A program made the position numbers and the translations under genes. From NCBI GenBank assembly GCA_004009845.1, contig RMBW01000069.1, positions 62,001-126,000 of the forward strand: a stretch of 64,000 nt of DNA, written 5' to 3'. A model generated the notes under the pieces. The model did no database searches and was not told the origin of the DNA. It worked only from the letters and a program-made list of their open reading frames with translations. This document shows positions 38,774 through 49,550 of the stretch, one piece after another. The first letter of the stretch is position 1. Each line of letters starts with the position of its first letter. Source of the DNA: Davidsoniella eucalypti (Eukaryota; Ascomycota; Sordariomycetes; Microascales; Ceratocystidaceae).

Positions 38774-41700
38774 GGCCATACTTCTACTCCCATCTTATGG
38801 GTACCGCATTGAACAAGAGCAAGCTCTGGCTGATGAGTTTGAAGCGATAGCTGGCGGGACTAAATATTGAACTCTAGCCTAGCCTCCGAGCCAGCCATCT
38901 GCGAAGTCTATGGACTCACCAGTGGTCATGTAGCTGTTGGCTAACGCATTGCAAGTAACCAAGACATCTAAGCGACTCACCCAGGCCATGACAAAGATAT
39001 TGACAGCTCAATGCATAAGCGAAGTTACCATAAACTTCTTTATCTTAGTTAGTGCTTTGGAGCTAGAATCCTTCTAGAATAAAGATTTCTTACATCCTCG
39101 AAGTATCAGTGTAGAGGCGTTGCACGATTTATATGCAATCCTCCTGCTTGACTTGTGCTGATAATGTCTAGTCGACCCTAAAGGATACGAAAGAACATAG
39201 AATAGCTGGAACAAGTGCTTTGCTCGCTACGTCATGCCTTGGTAACCATGGAAAATTTGCAGACAGTATTCTTGTGCAACTTTCTTAACCTGATGCTAAG
39301 CTGATTGTATTTTCCGCTGATATCAGAGACGTAGAGAAAACGTATCAGGTATTTGTCACGACAGCCTGTTATATTTCCATATCTTCTAGAATAATCGATC
39401 ACAACCCATGAATTTGAAAAAAAAAAAGATTCTAGAATCTAGGAATTATGTTTTGTGTTCTATAAAGTGGTTGTATAGTCGTCATTTTGGATTGGACCGG
39501 ATAGTTTGTAGTCCGAGATTCCGTTGAATTTGGAGGTTGTGATGTTCCAAGACTTTTTGCGATATATACATGAGATACATATTAACGAAGCTTTACGAAG
39601 CTTGGAAATATTAAAAAAAAGATAAACTAGAAATAAGAACGGTAAGGTCAACAACATTGAAGTGGTTGATCTGCAGTTTAGAGTTGCAATGGTAGAAGCA
39701 ATAGAAGAAACAAGAAATGCTACTGCAAGTGCATAGTAAGAAACAACGAGCTTTTTTCTTTGTTTCGCACAGACCAGGGATCTGATATTCGGGGACGTGG
39801 GGACAAAGACGACGGGGGGCATCAGGAATCCCGGAATCCAGGCAGTACGGTAAGCATTTGGTACTAGAAGGCTGAAACTTTCTGGGCGATGGGGCACATC
39901 GATATCTTGTATATAATGTAATATAAATGTATGTACATACAGGTAGTATTTCTTGCTCTGCAGATTCTATGGATCTCTGAGCCGTTGGGTCTCTGGCTTG
40001 GAGGGATCTGCGGCCATCTGCCAAGCGGGAGATCTTTCTCCATTTCTTATGTGTTTTATCGTGGTAGCCTAGAGGAACGTGCTACAGCGGGATTGAAAGG
40101 CGGTCGACGACTTCGAACGGCAATGAAACAATAGATCATCGTTTCTTCAACATATAGATGCGTGTACATGTTCTCTAGATTGGTAGATTTTGCGGCCAAA
40201 GTGTACTACGGGACGATCAGATGGCAAATACCAAAAGCTGAATTTGTCTAACTAACAACCACTTAAACTTGTGGCACAGCAGTTATAAGAGAAGCCAAGA
40301 AGTATTAAAGAAGCAGAGCTGGACTTGCGGGGGAACATGATGCTAGTTTTCTCGCTTGTCATTTCTTTCTCTTGAACTCGAGCCTTCTGCAGTATGCTTA
40401 TTTTGAGGCTTTCCAATAGCTCCAAGCCAAGAACTAGAAAAGGTCGAAGCGTCAGACACGCTGACATGATAAAGGTAGAAGTTGATCTACTTCGGGGCTT
40501 TCTTACAGAACCAAAACGGTCTGCCTACTTTTGACAGTCGATCTTATCTTGAGCTTGGTGTTGCCTAGCTGGGTCCCATAGCAGGAAGGTCTGCCTACAC
40601 AGGCCAAGCATAGCAAAGACTATCTTAGGCAGAGAGGACGGCCGGTCTTCAGCCGGTAGTTGTCCCGAGCGTTCCGGTGGTTAAAACATACATGTCCCAA
40701 TAACCCTAGGGTATAACCCTGGGTATAACGTCGAAGATAGGATACAAGAGAAGGTGGTTATACGTATGCTGGCGGCAATGTTAATTCACGGCTTTTGGTT
40801 AAATCGACCTGATGAGACATGTCGAATAACGGTGCAAGAAATTAAAAACAAAACAAAATTCAAGCCCTTGTTCTTTGCTCCCTAACCTTCTTTGGGACGT
40901 TTTTTTCCTTCTTTTTTTTTCGACTTACACGATCTGTAGCATCGGATACCCTGTAAATTCGTAACTAGCGCCAAGAGCAAGCGACGCACCAAGCCGGTCG
41001 ATGCGATCTTTGTAGCAAGATCTTTGAGTACAGCATTTAGTTAGATAACAGGCTAATAAAAGTTGCAGGAAGAAGCTCGGAGCGGATACGGAACAACCAT
41101 GCCCTCCTTGACAGTATTAAGAAAGAGAAAAAGAAAAGAAAAAAGCCTGGTGGGATAGCTATTACATGACATGCTGAGCATGTTCGAACAAATAATAATA
41201 AAATAAAGATGGCTTGAGCAGGCCGAAACGGGAACGGAAACACAAACTACTAGGTCTAAACGCCCTTGAATCCTGGCCGGCCTAAGCGGGTTAGGAAGCT
41301 GAGCCTCAACACGACGAAACAAACAGCTAGATGTAGCTAGATGACGCTTTCTTTGGCCCAGGGGCCGGCCCCCCTCCAAGAACTTTGAAGAACTGCCAGT
41401 ATTGGGACCAAAGTAGAGTGCGTAGGCAGTCTATGGACGTATAATAGTGTTGTGGTAGCTGCCACTGTCGTCTGGCAATGTGACAGAACATTCCGTCTCT
41501 ATAGGCATTTTGCGTTCGTTTTTCCGGTGGTAAATCCTGACACTTACATTCTCGATATCTCTCTCAACATTCAAATATCAGCAAGTTCCATCGTTGTGTT
41601 TGCTGTCCTGTCTCATCTGAACTCTGAGGCCATCACATCGTTCTCTTGCATTATTGACTGATCTTTCCGTTAAGAAAGATAGCTACTTGCGTCCTCTTCT

Positions 41701-41937
41701 CTCCTTATTTCCTTCTTTTCTGTCACCGTCTCTTGCTTAAAGACACCAGAGCCCAACGGACCGCACTTCCCGTCGTTTGTACTGCAGCTTCCCATTGCGA
41801 GCCACTTGAAGCGGTTTCAACCTTCGGACGCTTGTATACATATACAACCACCGCGCCCTTCTTTTCGGCAAATACCTATCCTTATTTTCCTGTCAAACTT
41901 TCACTTTCTCTACCAGCTCACCATTCTTCGAGAAAAC

Positions 41938-43145
41938 ATGACAAACACAGTTGGTGACGAGGGCTTTTATGCCCTTTACAACGCCGCTACTATGCCTTCT
42001 CTAACTGCCGACGATAGCACTTGGGCCGACTATTGCTTACACCACTCGCGCTCACAGTTCTGCCTGGATTACATTGACAGTTACTATGAGTACAAGATCC
42101 AGCTGGCTCCGAATGTCGTCTTTTTGGTTCTATTCAGCATGAGCATGACCTTCTTTTTGGCTTCCTATCTGGTCACTCGTCGCGCCTTCGTTTTCAACCT
42201 GTCGTTAGGCATTGGCTGCCTGTGCGAGGTTGTTGGCTATGTTGGCCGCATCATGAGCTGGCAGAACCAGTGGAACATGAATGGTTTCCTGGTCCAGATT
42301 ATCTGCTTGACTATTGGCCCGGCTTTCATGGCAGCTGGCGTGTATTTGTGTCTGCGCCGCATTGTCGAGATCTACGGCGAGGAAAACTCCATTGTGGCGC
42401 CTCACTGGTACACCAACTTTGTTAGTATACCCTCACATGCCTGGTATCTTGGTAGATACCGTTGCGCTCCTTCTGTGTCTCGAAACTAACCTCCTGTCTT
42501 CTATAGTTCATTCCTTGCGACTTCGTTGCTCTCGTCCTGCAAGCCACTGGCGGTGCCTGGGCTGCCATCGCTCTAAACAATGACAGCAACATCGATCCGG
42601 GCACCTACGTCATGGTTGCCGGCCTTGCTGTTCAGGTATTTACGGGCACCTTCTTCATCATCGCCGCCCTATTCTTCGTCTTTCGCATGCGTCGCCGTGT
42701 CAGCACACTCGGTGCCTCTGTTGCCCTGAACCAGAACCCCGATGATGTCCGCGTACGCTCTGCCCGGATTTGGCCGTACTTCCTAGCTGCCATGGGCCTC
42801 TCTGCCATCTGCATCTTGTGGCGTTCGGCATTCCGTACCGCGGAGCTGAGTGATGGCTGGAACGGACCGATTACCCGGTTCCAGGGCATGTTTATTGGCT
42901 TCGAGGGCGTCTTGATTTTTGCCGCCTGTGCCGTTCTGAACGCGGCCAACCCTAGCTGGACTATTGGCAACCGTATGGATGGCACCGGGGTGGCTTGCTG
43001 TGGCAAGAGAAAGAAGACTCCCTCGGTGTTGGAGACTGCCGTCATCCGGGGAAGAGATCGCAGTGGCTCTAAGAACAGTTATGGAACCAGCGGCTCCAGC
43101 AGCCATTCGTCGCACTTGGAGATGCAGGGACCTACCAACGTTTAA
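41938..43145 (+). CDS. RTA1-like seven-helix membrane protein
   Basis: Member of the fungal RTA1/RSB1 family of seven-transmembrane proteins. Characterised relatives affect sphingoid-base release, azole or aminocholesterol resistance and membrane asymmetry. 373 residues; exons 41938-42420 and 42507-43145 (86-bp intron with a CTAAC branch point, phase 0). Hydrophobic segments lie near 57-78, 84-105, 117-138, 162-183, 197-220, 249-266 and 288-307. Family hallmarks are the Glu in CEVVGYVGR on helix 2 and WRSAFRTAEL at 266-275 before helix 7, the counterpart of the RSxFRxxE signature. The N-terminus is short and extracellular-like with several cysteines; the cytoplasmic tail is basic then Ser/Gly-rich. 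The frame continues upstream to an ATG at 41806, but 41938 gives the usual topology and follows a C/T-rich leader. The specific substrate cannot be told from sequence. Confidence 0.95.
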
Positions 43146-44602
43146 GGTTCTGCTATGACAGTCGCAGCCTACATCAACATACGTGGCTTGGGCTTTTCTG
43201 TCCTAGATGCCATTTCTACATGGTGGCTACCCTGCTTCTCTAGCGCTCCGGGCAACTGCCGGCCCGTTTCGATTTCCTTTTTCTGCACTACTTTCTTTTT
43301 TTTTGACGCGCACTCATACTTCACTTTCATCCCTTTTCGTTTCTTCAAAATGGTAGTTGTCGCTACTACCTACCCTACCACGTTTGTCCACTTTTGTCGT
43401 CAAATACTTCTTTGGATCGACTAGGAAAAGGTTGCAATTGCCGTTCATGCTTTCTTGATCGTCTCTTGTGGTGTCCTTGTTCGCGCAACGCTACGAAAGC
43501 AAAAGCTCTTGTTTTTTTTTCTTCTCTTCATTTTCTTCATCTTGTTGATACCACGTAACATAGACAGCGTACGGTCTTTTTGATTTTGTCTTTTTTCTTT
43601 TCTTTTCTCCTCATGTTTCTAGGTTGTTGCATTAGGATTTTGGGCCATTGTTTGGGAAAGCCAGTTTCTGTTTTTGAGGCGGCTTTAGGTTGGTTTTTTG
43701 TTTTAATTTCTATTCATTTGCTGTTATGTTTGTTTGTTTGTTTGGCTTTTCTCTTTGTTTTTAGGTAATGTTTTCTGTTACCAAAACTTCAATTGCATAT
43801 CTTCTGCTATACAACAAATATTCAACAAACTCTCATCTTCAATAGGTTTATACGTATATGAAGCACACACTTAGATTTTGATCGTGTGCCTGCAGTGCCT
43901 CGTTATGTTTGTTTTTTCTGTAGTAGTAGAAGACCTTTGGGTCTAAATAATCTATCAAACTGATGGCGGTGATGCTGGCAGTGCTTTTGCCGACCAAACC
44001 GATATAGAATTTGTTTGTGACCATATAAATTTCTTGTTTCATCTAGGTTTCTTCTAAAATGTAGATTCAATATAGGAAATACTCATCTGTACTATATAAA
44101 GATAAAAGGTATGATTATAAAAATTAAAAAGGTGATTTCTACTTCTTTAATGCAGCAAAAGTCGTAGCTTTTGAAAACAAAAAAAAAGACATACAAATCT
44201 TAGTATCGAGTTCCAACCCTGCATGGTATTTTCTTTGATTTTTTTCTCCCCAGTTTTTGTTTGTTTACTGCCCCATTCACAGAAACACCACCCTCCTCGT
44301 CTAAGGCCTGATTATCAAAATTTGCGTGAGAATCACAGACTGCTACTTGTGAGTACCAGATCTACTACAACACATAATCCGCGGCCACCCACATCAATAC
44401 AGCGATGAAGAGATTTTACTATATGACTAGCCCATACCGTACCTTGTGAAGATGGCATAAGAAGCATATGCAAGAGACATCACTGACTATTATGAAGTCT
44501 CCCTCGTCGAATACATGTGTTTATGTGTTTTTGTTTGTTTCTGCGTTTAGATTTACGTCTGCGAGGAGTAGCCACTGTTTTGTTATCATGGCCATCATTC
44601 TT
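43146..44602. other. Convergent 3' intergenic region
   Basis: Lies between the stop of the RTA1-like gene (+) and the stop of the zinc-finger gene (-). 43270-43780 is strikingly T-rich on +, consistent with a long 3' untranslated region. No further gene seen. Confidence 0.55.
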
Positions 44603-47600
44603 CTAGATTTCGACGTCAAGGATACAGACAGAGCTTAGATCCCCGAGAAACTCGCGACGGAACTCAACGATTGCTTTCGTTCTAGACTCAAAGTCAACAA
44701 TTTTCCGTTGTTTGAGAGATAGTAGGACTTTACGGAGGCCATCCCTAAATGACGACTGCCGTTCTTTGCTAAAACCATCGACTTTACCTAGAGAGAGCAC
44801 AATCATCTCCTCTGTGCCAGAGGGGTTAGCGGAACCATTATTAGGGTAAGGCTGGAGAGGACAAAGAGGGAAGGAAGCCCGCGATAAACTTGATTAGATA
44901 TAAACTTACCAGCGAGTCGTACTTTGCTTATATGTTGCCACTCGCAATCGTCTCCCTTGAGACAGCCTTCTGCTGTCAGTTCATCTGTGCAGAATGCCCA
45001 CCGAAAGTCAATATTGTTGGAGTAGGTTAAGGACCGGAAGCCAGAAGGGATATCGGTAGAGAAGTCAGGGTGAAACCGGTATGAAGGGGTCCCCCTGTAA
45101 ATACTTTCATAAGGGACAAAGGCATTCGGATGGGAGGGATTGTTGACGTGATCCACGACCTATGAGAATAGAGTCAGTATTTATTGTTCAACTCAAGTAT
45201 ATTGCTTATAGGGGTTGGTACATCGCTGATGTCCGCCGTTTTAGGCATTTTCAATGCCACTAGCGACGAAGAAAATTTGTTGGAGCTTGGGCTGTTAGAA
45301 GATGCCGATTTAAAGCCCGACATCCCATTGCCAGTAGCTTCTTCTTCTTGTGCTGGCTTAGACACTGCGAGTTGCTGTTCTTGATGTTGTATATTCTGTC
45401 GCTTCTCTTGAAGTATTTGCTTCCGGATGGGAACCTTCGGAGGAGATTGTTTCTTATCGAAACTAGGTCTACGAGCAGTAGGGGTAGACTGGTCGATCTT
45501 CACGCTAGGTTGTGTCACGGCATGTATCGCAGACTCGGCATTCTCTATCAGCCTATCTACACCCATCGGCTCGTACTCATTGCCTGAACTGTCGCTATCA
45601 TCATCGGAGGTAGAACTGCTGGCAGATGAACTGGTATCGGCCTTAACGTTGGTACTGTCGGTATTAATAATACGTGAACCAGAACGTAGAGCTACTCGGG
45701 AAGAAGCTTTCACCTTCTTCGGTTCTGCCTCGTTGTCCGACTCGGAGCTAGACAGGTCGCTTGAATCCGATGATTCAGCCATCGATGAGCTATCGATATC
45801 CATAAGATTAACATGAGACTCTGAAAAAGCTGCCGATTTGATAACTTCTGAATCATTTTCATCTGAAAGGTCCATCTCAACATCGTTATCAGTATCTTCA
45901 TGTATGGATTCATCACTTAGAGAAGCACTTTCATCGTCAGATATGACAACAGTCTGCACCTCATTGGTAGGTGATGCCTCCACGTCGATGATGCGGTGGG
46001 CCTTCTCAGCGTCTTTATGGACGTGACTGATATCGTCTGTACCGCGTGAGGAATTACTGGCCACCTCTAACTCTGCTGCGCTTGCAGCACCGGAAGTACT
46101 TGTTTCATCGTTAGTGACTTCCTTAGATCCATCCTCTCTCGACTCCATATCGACATCGCTATGACGTCCCTCCTCTAGCACATGCTTTTCGCGGCGGACA
46201 TCTTCAATTTCTTTCTGTAGTTTTGTCATTTCAGCTTGATAAACTTGGAGCTTGGCCATTTTCGCTTTGAGAGTCGCATTGATCGAAGGTAAACGGGTGG
46301 AATTTTTCGAGATAGTGCTTCTTTTCTTATCGATGATGGGAATGGCTGAAGATGGGCGGGTGACGTGGTTTGAGGGTGTAGGTTTTATGAATACTGGCCC
46401 AGTAGAGATAGCATTCAACCCAGTTGAAGACAGCTGTTGGGTTGGCTTGACCACAGGAGTAGTAAGTGTGACTGTGGCAGAATGGGGGGTAGGGGAATTA
46501 ACGCATGAGCTGGGCTTTCGCGCTTCCATTTCAGCAATCTTTTGCTTGAGCATCTCGATATCGCGATCTAGAACAGCGACTTGCTTCTCGCCGTGAGCAG
46601 AGCTAGAAGGTATTGCGTTGGTCTTGATGGAGAGTTTGCTGGTAGCTGGGGGGGACAGTTGACGTGAATTATGAGGTTCACTATCTGTCTCTTCTTCATC
46701 GTCGTCGTCCTCATCTGAGCTTACATCAATTACAAATGATGCTCGGTGAGAAATGGGCCGAGACGGAAGCGGCGCGTTTGGTGTACTGATCTGGCTACCG
46801 GCCGTGAATTGGAGGGTATGTTTAGTATCCACCTGTGGAAGAGATGATATACTAACTTGGGGTCCGGAGGGGGCTTTTACTAGAGGGGAAATTGGCGATG
46901 CTGTATCGGAGCCATTCTGTTGTTTGATCAAGGCTTTCTTCGCACGCATCTGTTGTAAAGCTTCCATCTTCTTTTTAATCAAAGCTTCCTTATTGATAGC
47001 ATTTTTGGGTATGATTGTAGGCATGGCCGTAGCAACACTAGACTTATTGCTTCCGGCAGACGGGGAATCATCAATGCATGTCTTTTGAGCCTTTGCTTGG
47101 GCTTGCGATGCCTTCTTTTGGGCAAGAAGACGGGCAATCCGATCCTTTCTTTCCTCGGTGGGAGCAGGCGTACTAGTGGTAGGTATAGATGGGAACTTTG
47201 TCTCAGAAGATGTGGTTACAGAGCGAGAAACTTTATCCAGTGTGCGGATTAGCGGCTCCGATGTAGGTGTGGTTTCAAGCTGAAGAGAGACACCAGATTT
47301 GGAAAGGGCGGCCTTAATACTTGAGCGCTTGGGTATTGTTGTTACCGGCTGGCTAGAATTTATGTCGAGATTTAGACTAGAAAATAAGCTCTTTACCACG
47401 GCGCCATCGATGCCCTCATCTTGGTAATGTTGGAATCCGACGCCATATTGACAAAGCATTGATATAGCCATCTCAGCCTTTTTGCGAGTCTCGACAACCG
47501 ATAACTCTACAGGATAGATTGAGGTCCAAGGTTAGTCTTTGTCCTTCCGTCATGTCACATGTGCTGATATATGTAGGTACACACATACCTGCTTCGGGGC

Positions 47601-48150
47601 TACCAATAAAGTCGGCTGCGTCTCGTGCACCACTTGAAACTGCTAGAGGATTAGGCTTGGCTAAAGTAATATCATCAGCCAACGACAATGGTGCAGAATT
47701 GGAGGTATTCCCATCAGATCCGAAGCTGTGTGGCGATTTGTCAAATTCGGAGCCAAATTCCTCTGGCTCATACATATCATTATCATCATCGTCGTCCTCG
47801 ACAATATGGGCATGATCTCTATCGGTGCCGTCAATGCCATGCTTAGGCTCATATGGATTGTTGTTATCCTCGTCAATCTCCCCTTCTTCGATGTGGGGTT
47901 CTGGGGAGTATTCGTCATCATCTTCGTCGGCATTCTGGTAATTATCAATCTGGGCGGCCGGGCGTATGACTTGCGGTATGTTGACTAAGGCACCATCGTT
48001 CAAGTTCGGTTGTTTGCTAGTCATAGAAGATGACTTAGAAGTTAGTCCTTCTACGCGACGTGCTGGGGTCCATCCTGTGGCCCAAGATGTAGATGGAGTT
48101 CCTCTGCGGCCGTTAGCGTTGTTGGATAGACCAGGAATCATGGCTGACAT
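44603..48150 (-). CDS. Red1-like CCCH zinc-finger protein
   Basis: 1,101-residue protein of the zf-C3H1 (Red1/ZFC3H1-type) family. Fission-yeast Red1 is the scaffold of the MTREC complex that sends nuclear transcripts to the exosome; applying that here is inference by family. Exons: 48150-47589, 47506-45222, 45159-44910, 44811-44603, all phase-consistent. The N-terminus has an acidic EEGEIDEDNN stretch. The middle is Ser/Thr-rich and disordered, with two short probable coiled coils (DIEMLKQKIAEMEAR; EMTKLQKEIEDVRREK). The conserved end carries the finger C-x8-C-x5-C-x3-H (Cys1006, Cys1015, Cys1021, His1025) and then SFRDGLRKVLLSLKQRKI and EFRREFLGD, which match the usual post-finger block. 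The third intron donor is GTACCA, weaker than the others. The last acceptor (GGCACAG) was chosen over an upstream AG because only it keeps this block. Confidence 0.9.
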
Positions 48151-49550
48151 GGCTGATAACTAGGGCAGATAATGATACTGTAGTAAGAGACTCCGAAAAC
48201 CCCGAATATATGATGTGAATTTAGTGATGATATGGATAGGTTCGAATGAAGGCGATAACGAAAAGCGGAAAAAAAAATGCAATTGCGATATTGGGTATGT
48301 ATTGTCAAGACCGCAATAGCGAATTTTGGAAGCGACACAGGGCCACAATGAAATAAATATAGAATAGACGAGAAAATAACAGAGCTATCGGTCGCTATAC
48401 GTATGTAGAGCGGTGATACTATGTAGCAAGTTGGGCCCCTTAATTACAAAAGATTAGAAATATAATTTGTATGTGAAAATCAGAGGCGCACAATGCTGAA
48501 ATTAAGAAAGATTAAAAAGAATTGTCATGTATGTTTGTCGCAAAATTAAGACTGAATAAAGTTAATGATGCAAACAAACCTTTCTGCGAATTTAGGTGGT
48601 GATCTACATTTTACTGAGTAGTAACTTAACTGCGGGGCAAAATATTCGTCTCGGTAAAAAAAAAATTGCGAAACAGAAAGCGCTCGCGTAGTCACATGAC
48701 ACGATAGTATCTTGACAGACCCTTGCATAATACATATCTGTGCATAGTTGCTCCTTATCCTACCCTACAACGGATAACTTGATATGCTTAGGCCGTTGTA
48801 TCGCTGTGAAATACTAGCAGGTATAGCTATTAATAGCTCTATTTCCACCTTAATAAAGTTGAATTATAAAAAACAAGACGTAAAAGAGTTAATGATAACA
48901 ATAATATATGTACCTTTTTATTACTATGTAGCTAAGCTTAGCTGATTAGGCGCCGCGTTATCAGCACGTGACTTTGTTTACTCACTGCCCTTTCGGGCCA
49001 GAGCAACGGATCCATCCCTGCATGAAAGAAGGCTCCCTGCCAAACCATGGACGCACTGGCTTATGATCGTGGTTCTACTCTGTGGTACTTGTCGTCTTTG
49101 CTGGGGTCCTGCTGCTTTGGATCGCTTCTGCTATTTGATACTGCGACTACTCTTTTGGGCTCATAGCTCCTCGTAACATACCTTGAACCTTCCCCTCCAT
49201 CCATTCCCGTAGCCCCATTCATCACGACAACACAACAAGACGCCGATCGCCTCGCATACAGCTGCTGTTCCACGAAACTGCTGGTATTTTTCTGCCGACC
49301 GTGTTTACTTTTGGCCATTGGTATTTCCTGACGCTCTGCCACTACTTCAACCTACTTTATACCTGCCAGTTGCCCTCAACAAGGTCCTACCAACCTACCT
49401 TCTCTTGGCCTCGTTTTCTTCGATGCACCCACCAAGACTGCCATCCTAGTCTGTATCACAAACTCAAAACTGCCATATTGACTTTCAGTTCGATTTCTCC
49501 CATTCGGTTCTGACGCTCTTGATGGGTAGCCGTTGAAGCTGTTGCCCGTT
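48151..49550. promoter_or_regulatory. Divergent promoter region, Red1-like / myosin-II
   Basis: 1.4 kb separating two divergent starts, so it should hold both promoters. It includes a CACGTG E-box palindrome (about 48965-48970) followed by ACTTTG, and one TACATATCTGT oligomer (48731-48747). C/T-rich DNA from 49320 to 49550 on + resembles the myosin leader. No transcription start can be fixed from sequence. Confidence 0.4.
48731..48747 (+). repeat. TACATATCTGT oligomer copy
   Basis: TACATATCTGTGCATAG within the divergent promoter region; one base differs from the 21036 and 35995 copies. Confidence 0.6.

Larger units (their letters stand above)
29514..41937. other. 12.4-kb gene desert
   Basis: No frame exceeds about 140 codons and none resembles a known protein or links to another by plausible splicing. 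Contents seen: the hex1 upstream region (29.5-30.2 kb), copies of the TACATATCTGT oligomer (30672, 34331, 35995), a CT microsatellite (32943-32976), two strong perfect inverted repeats (37584-37608 and 38727-38773), and palindromic AACCCTAGGGT-type sequence near 40703. 37.2-39.4 kb has a patchwork of half-open frames on both strands that could be a decayed gene or transposon, but I could not match it to any family. The final 250 bp are C/T-rich and look like the promoter and leader of the RTA1-like gene. Confidence 0.5.

Noticed and set aside
38493..38870. 125-codon frame on + in the gene desert
   Set aside because: Not similar to any protein I know, including copia or gypsy polyprotein motifs that I looked for on both strands; noted only as part of a possible decayed segment.
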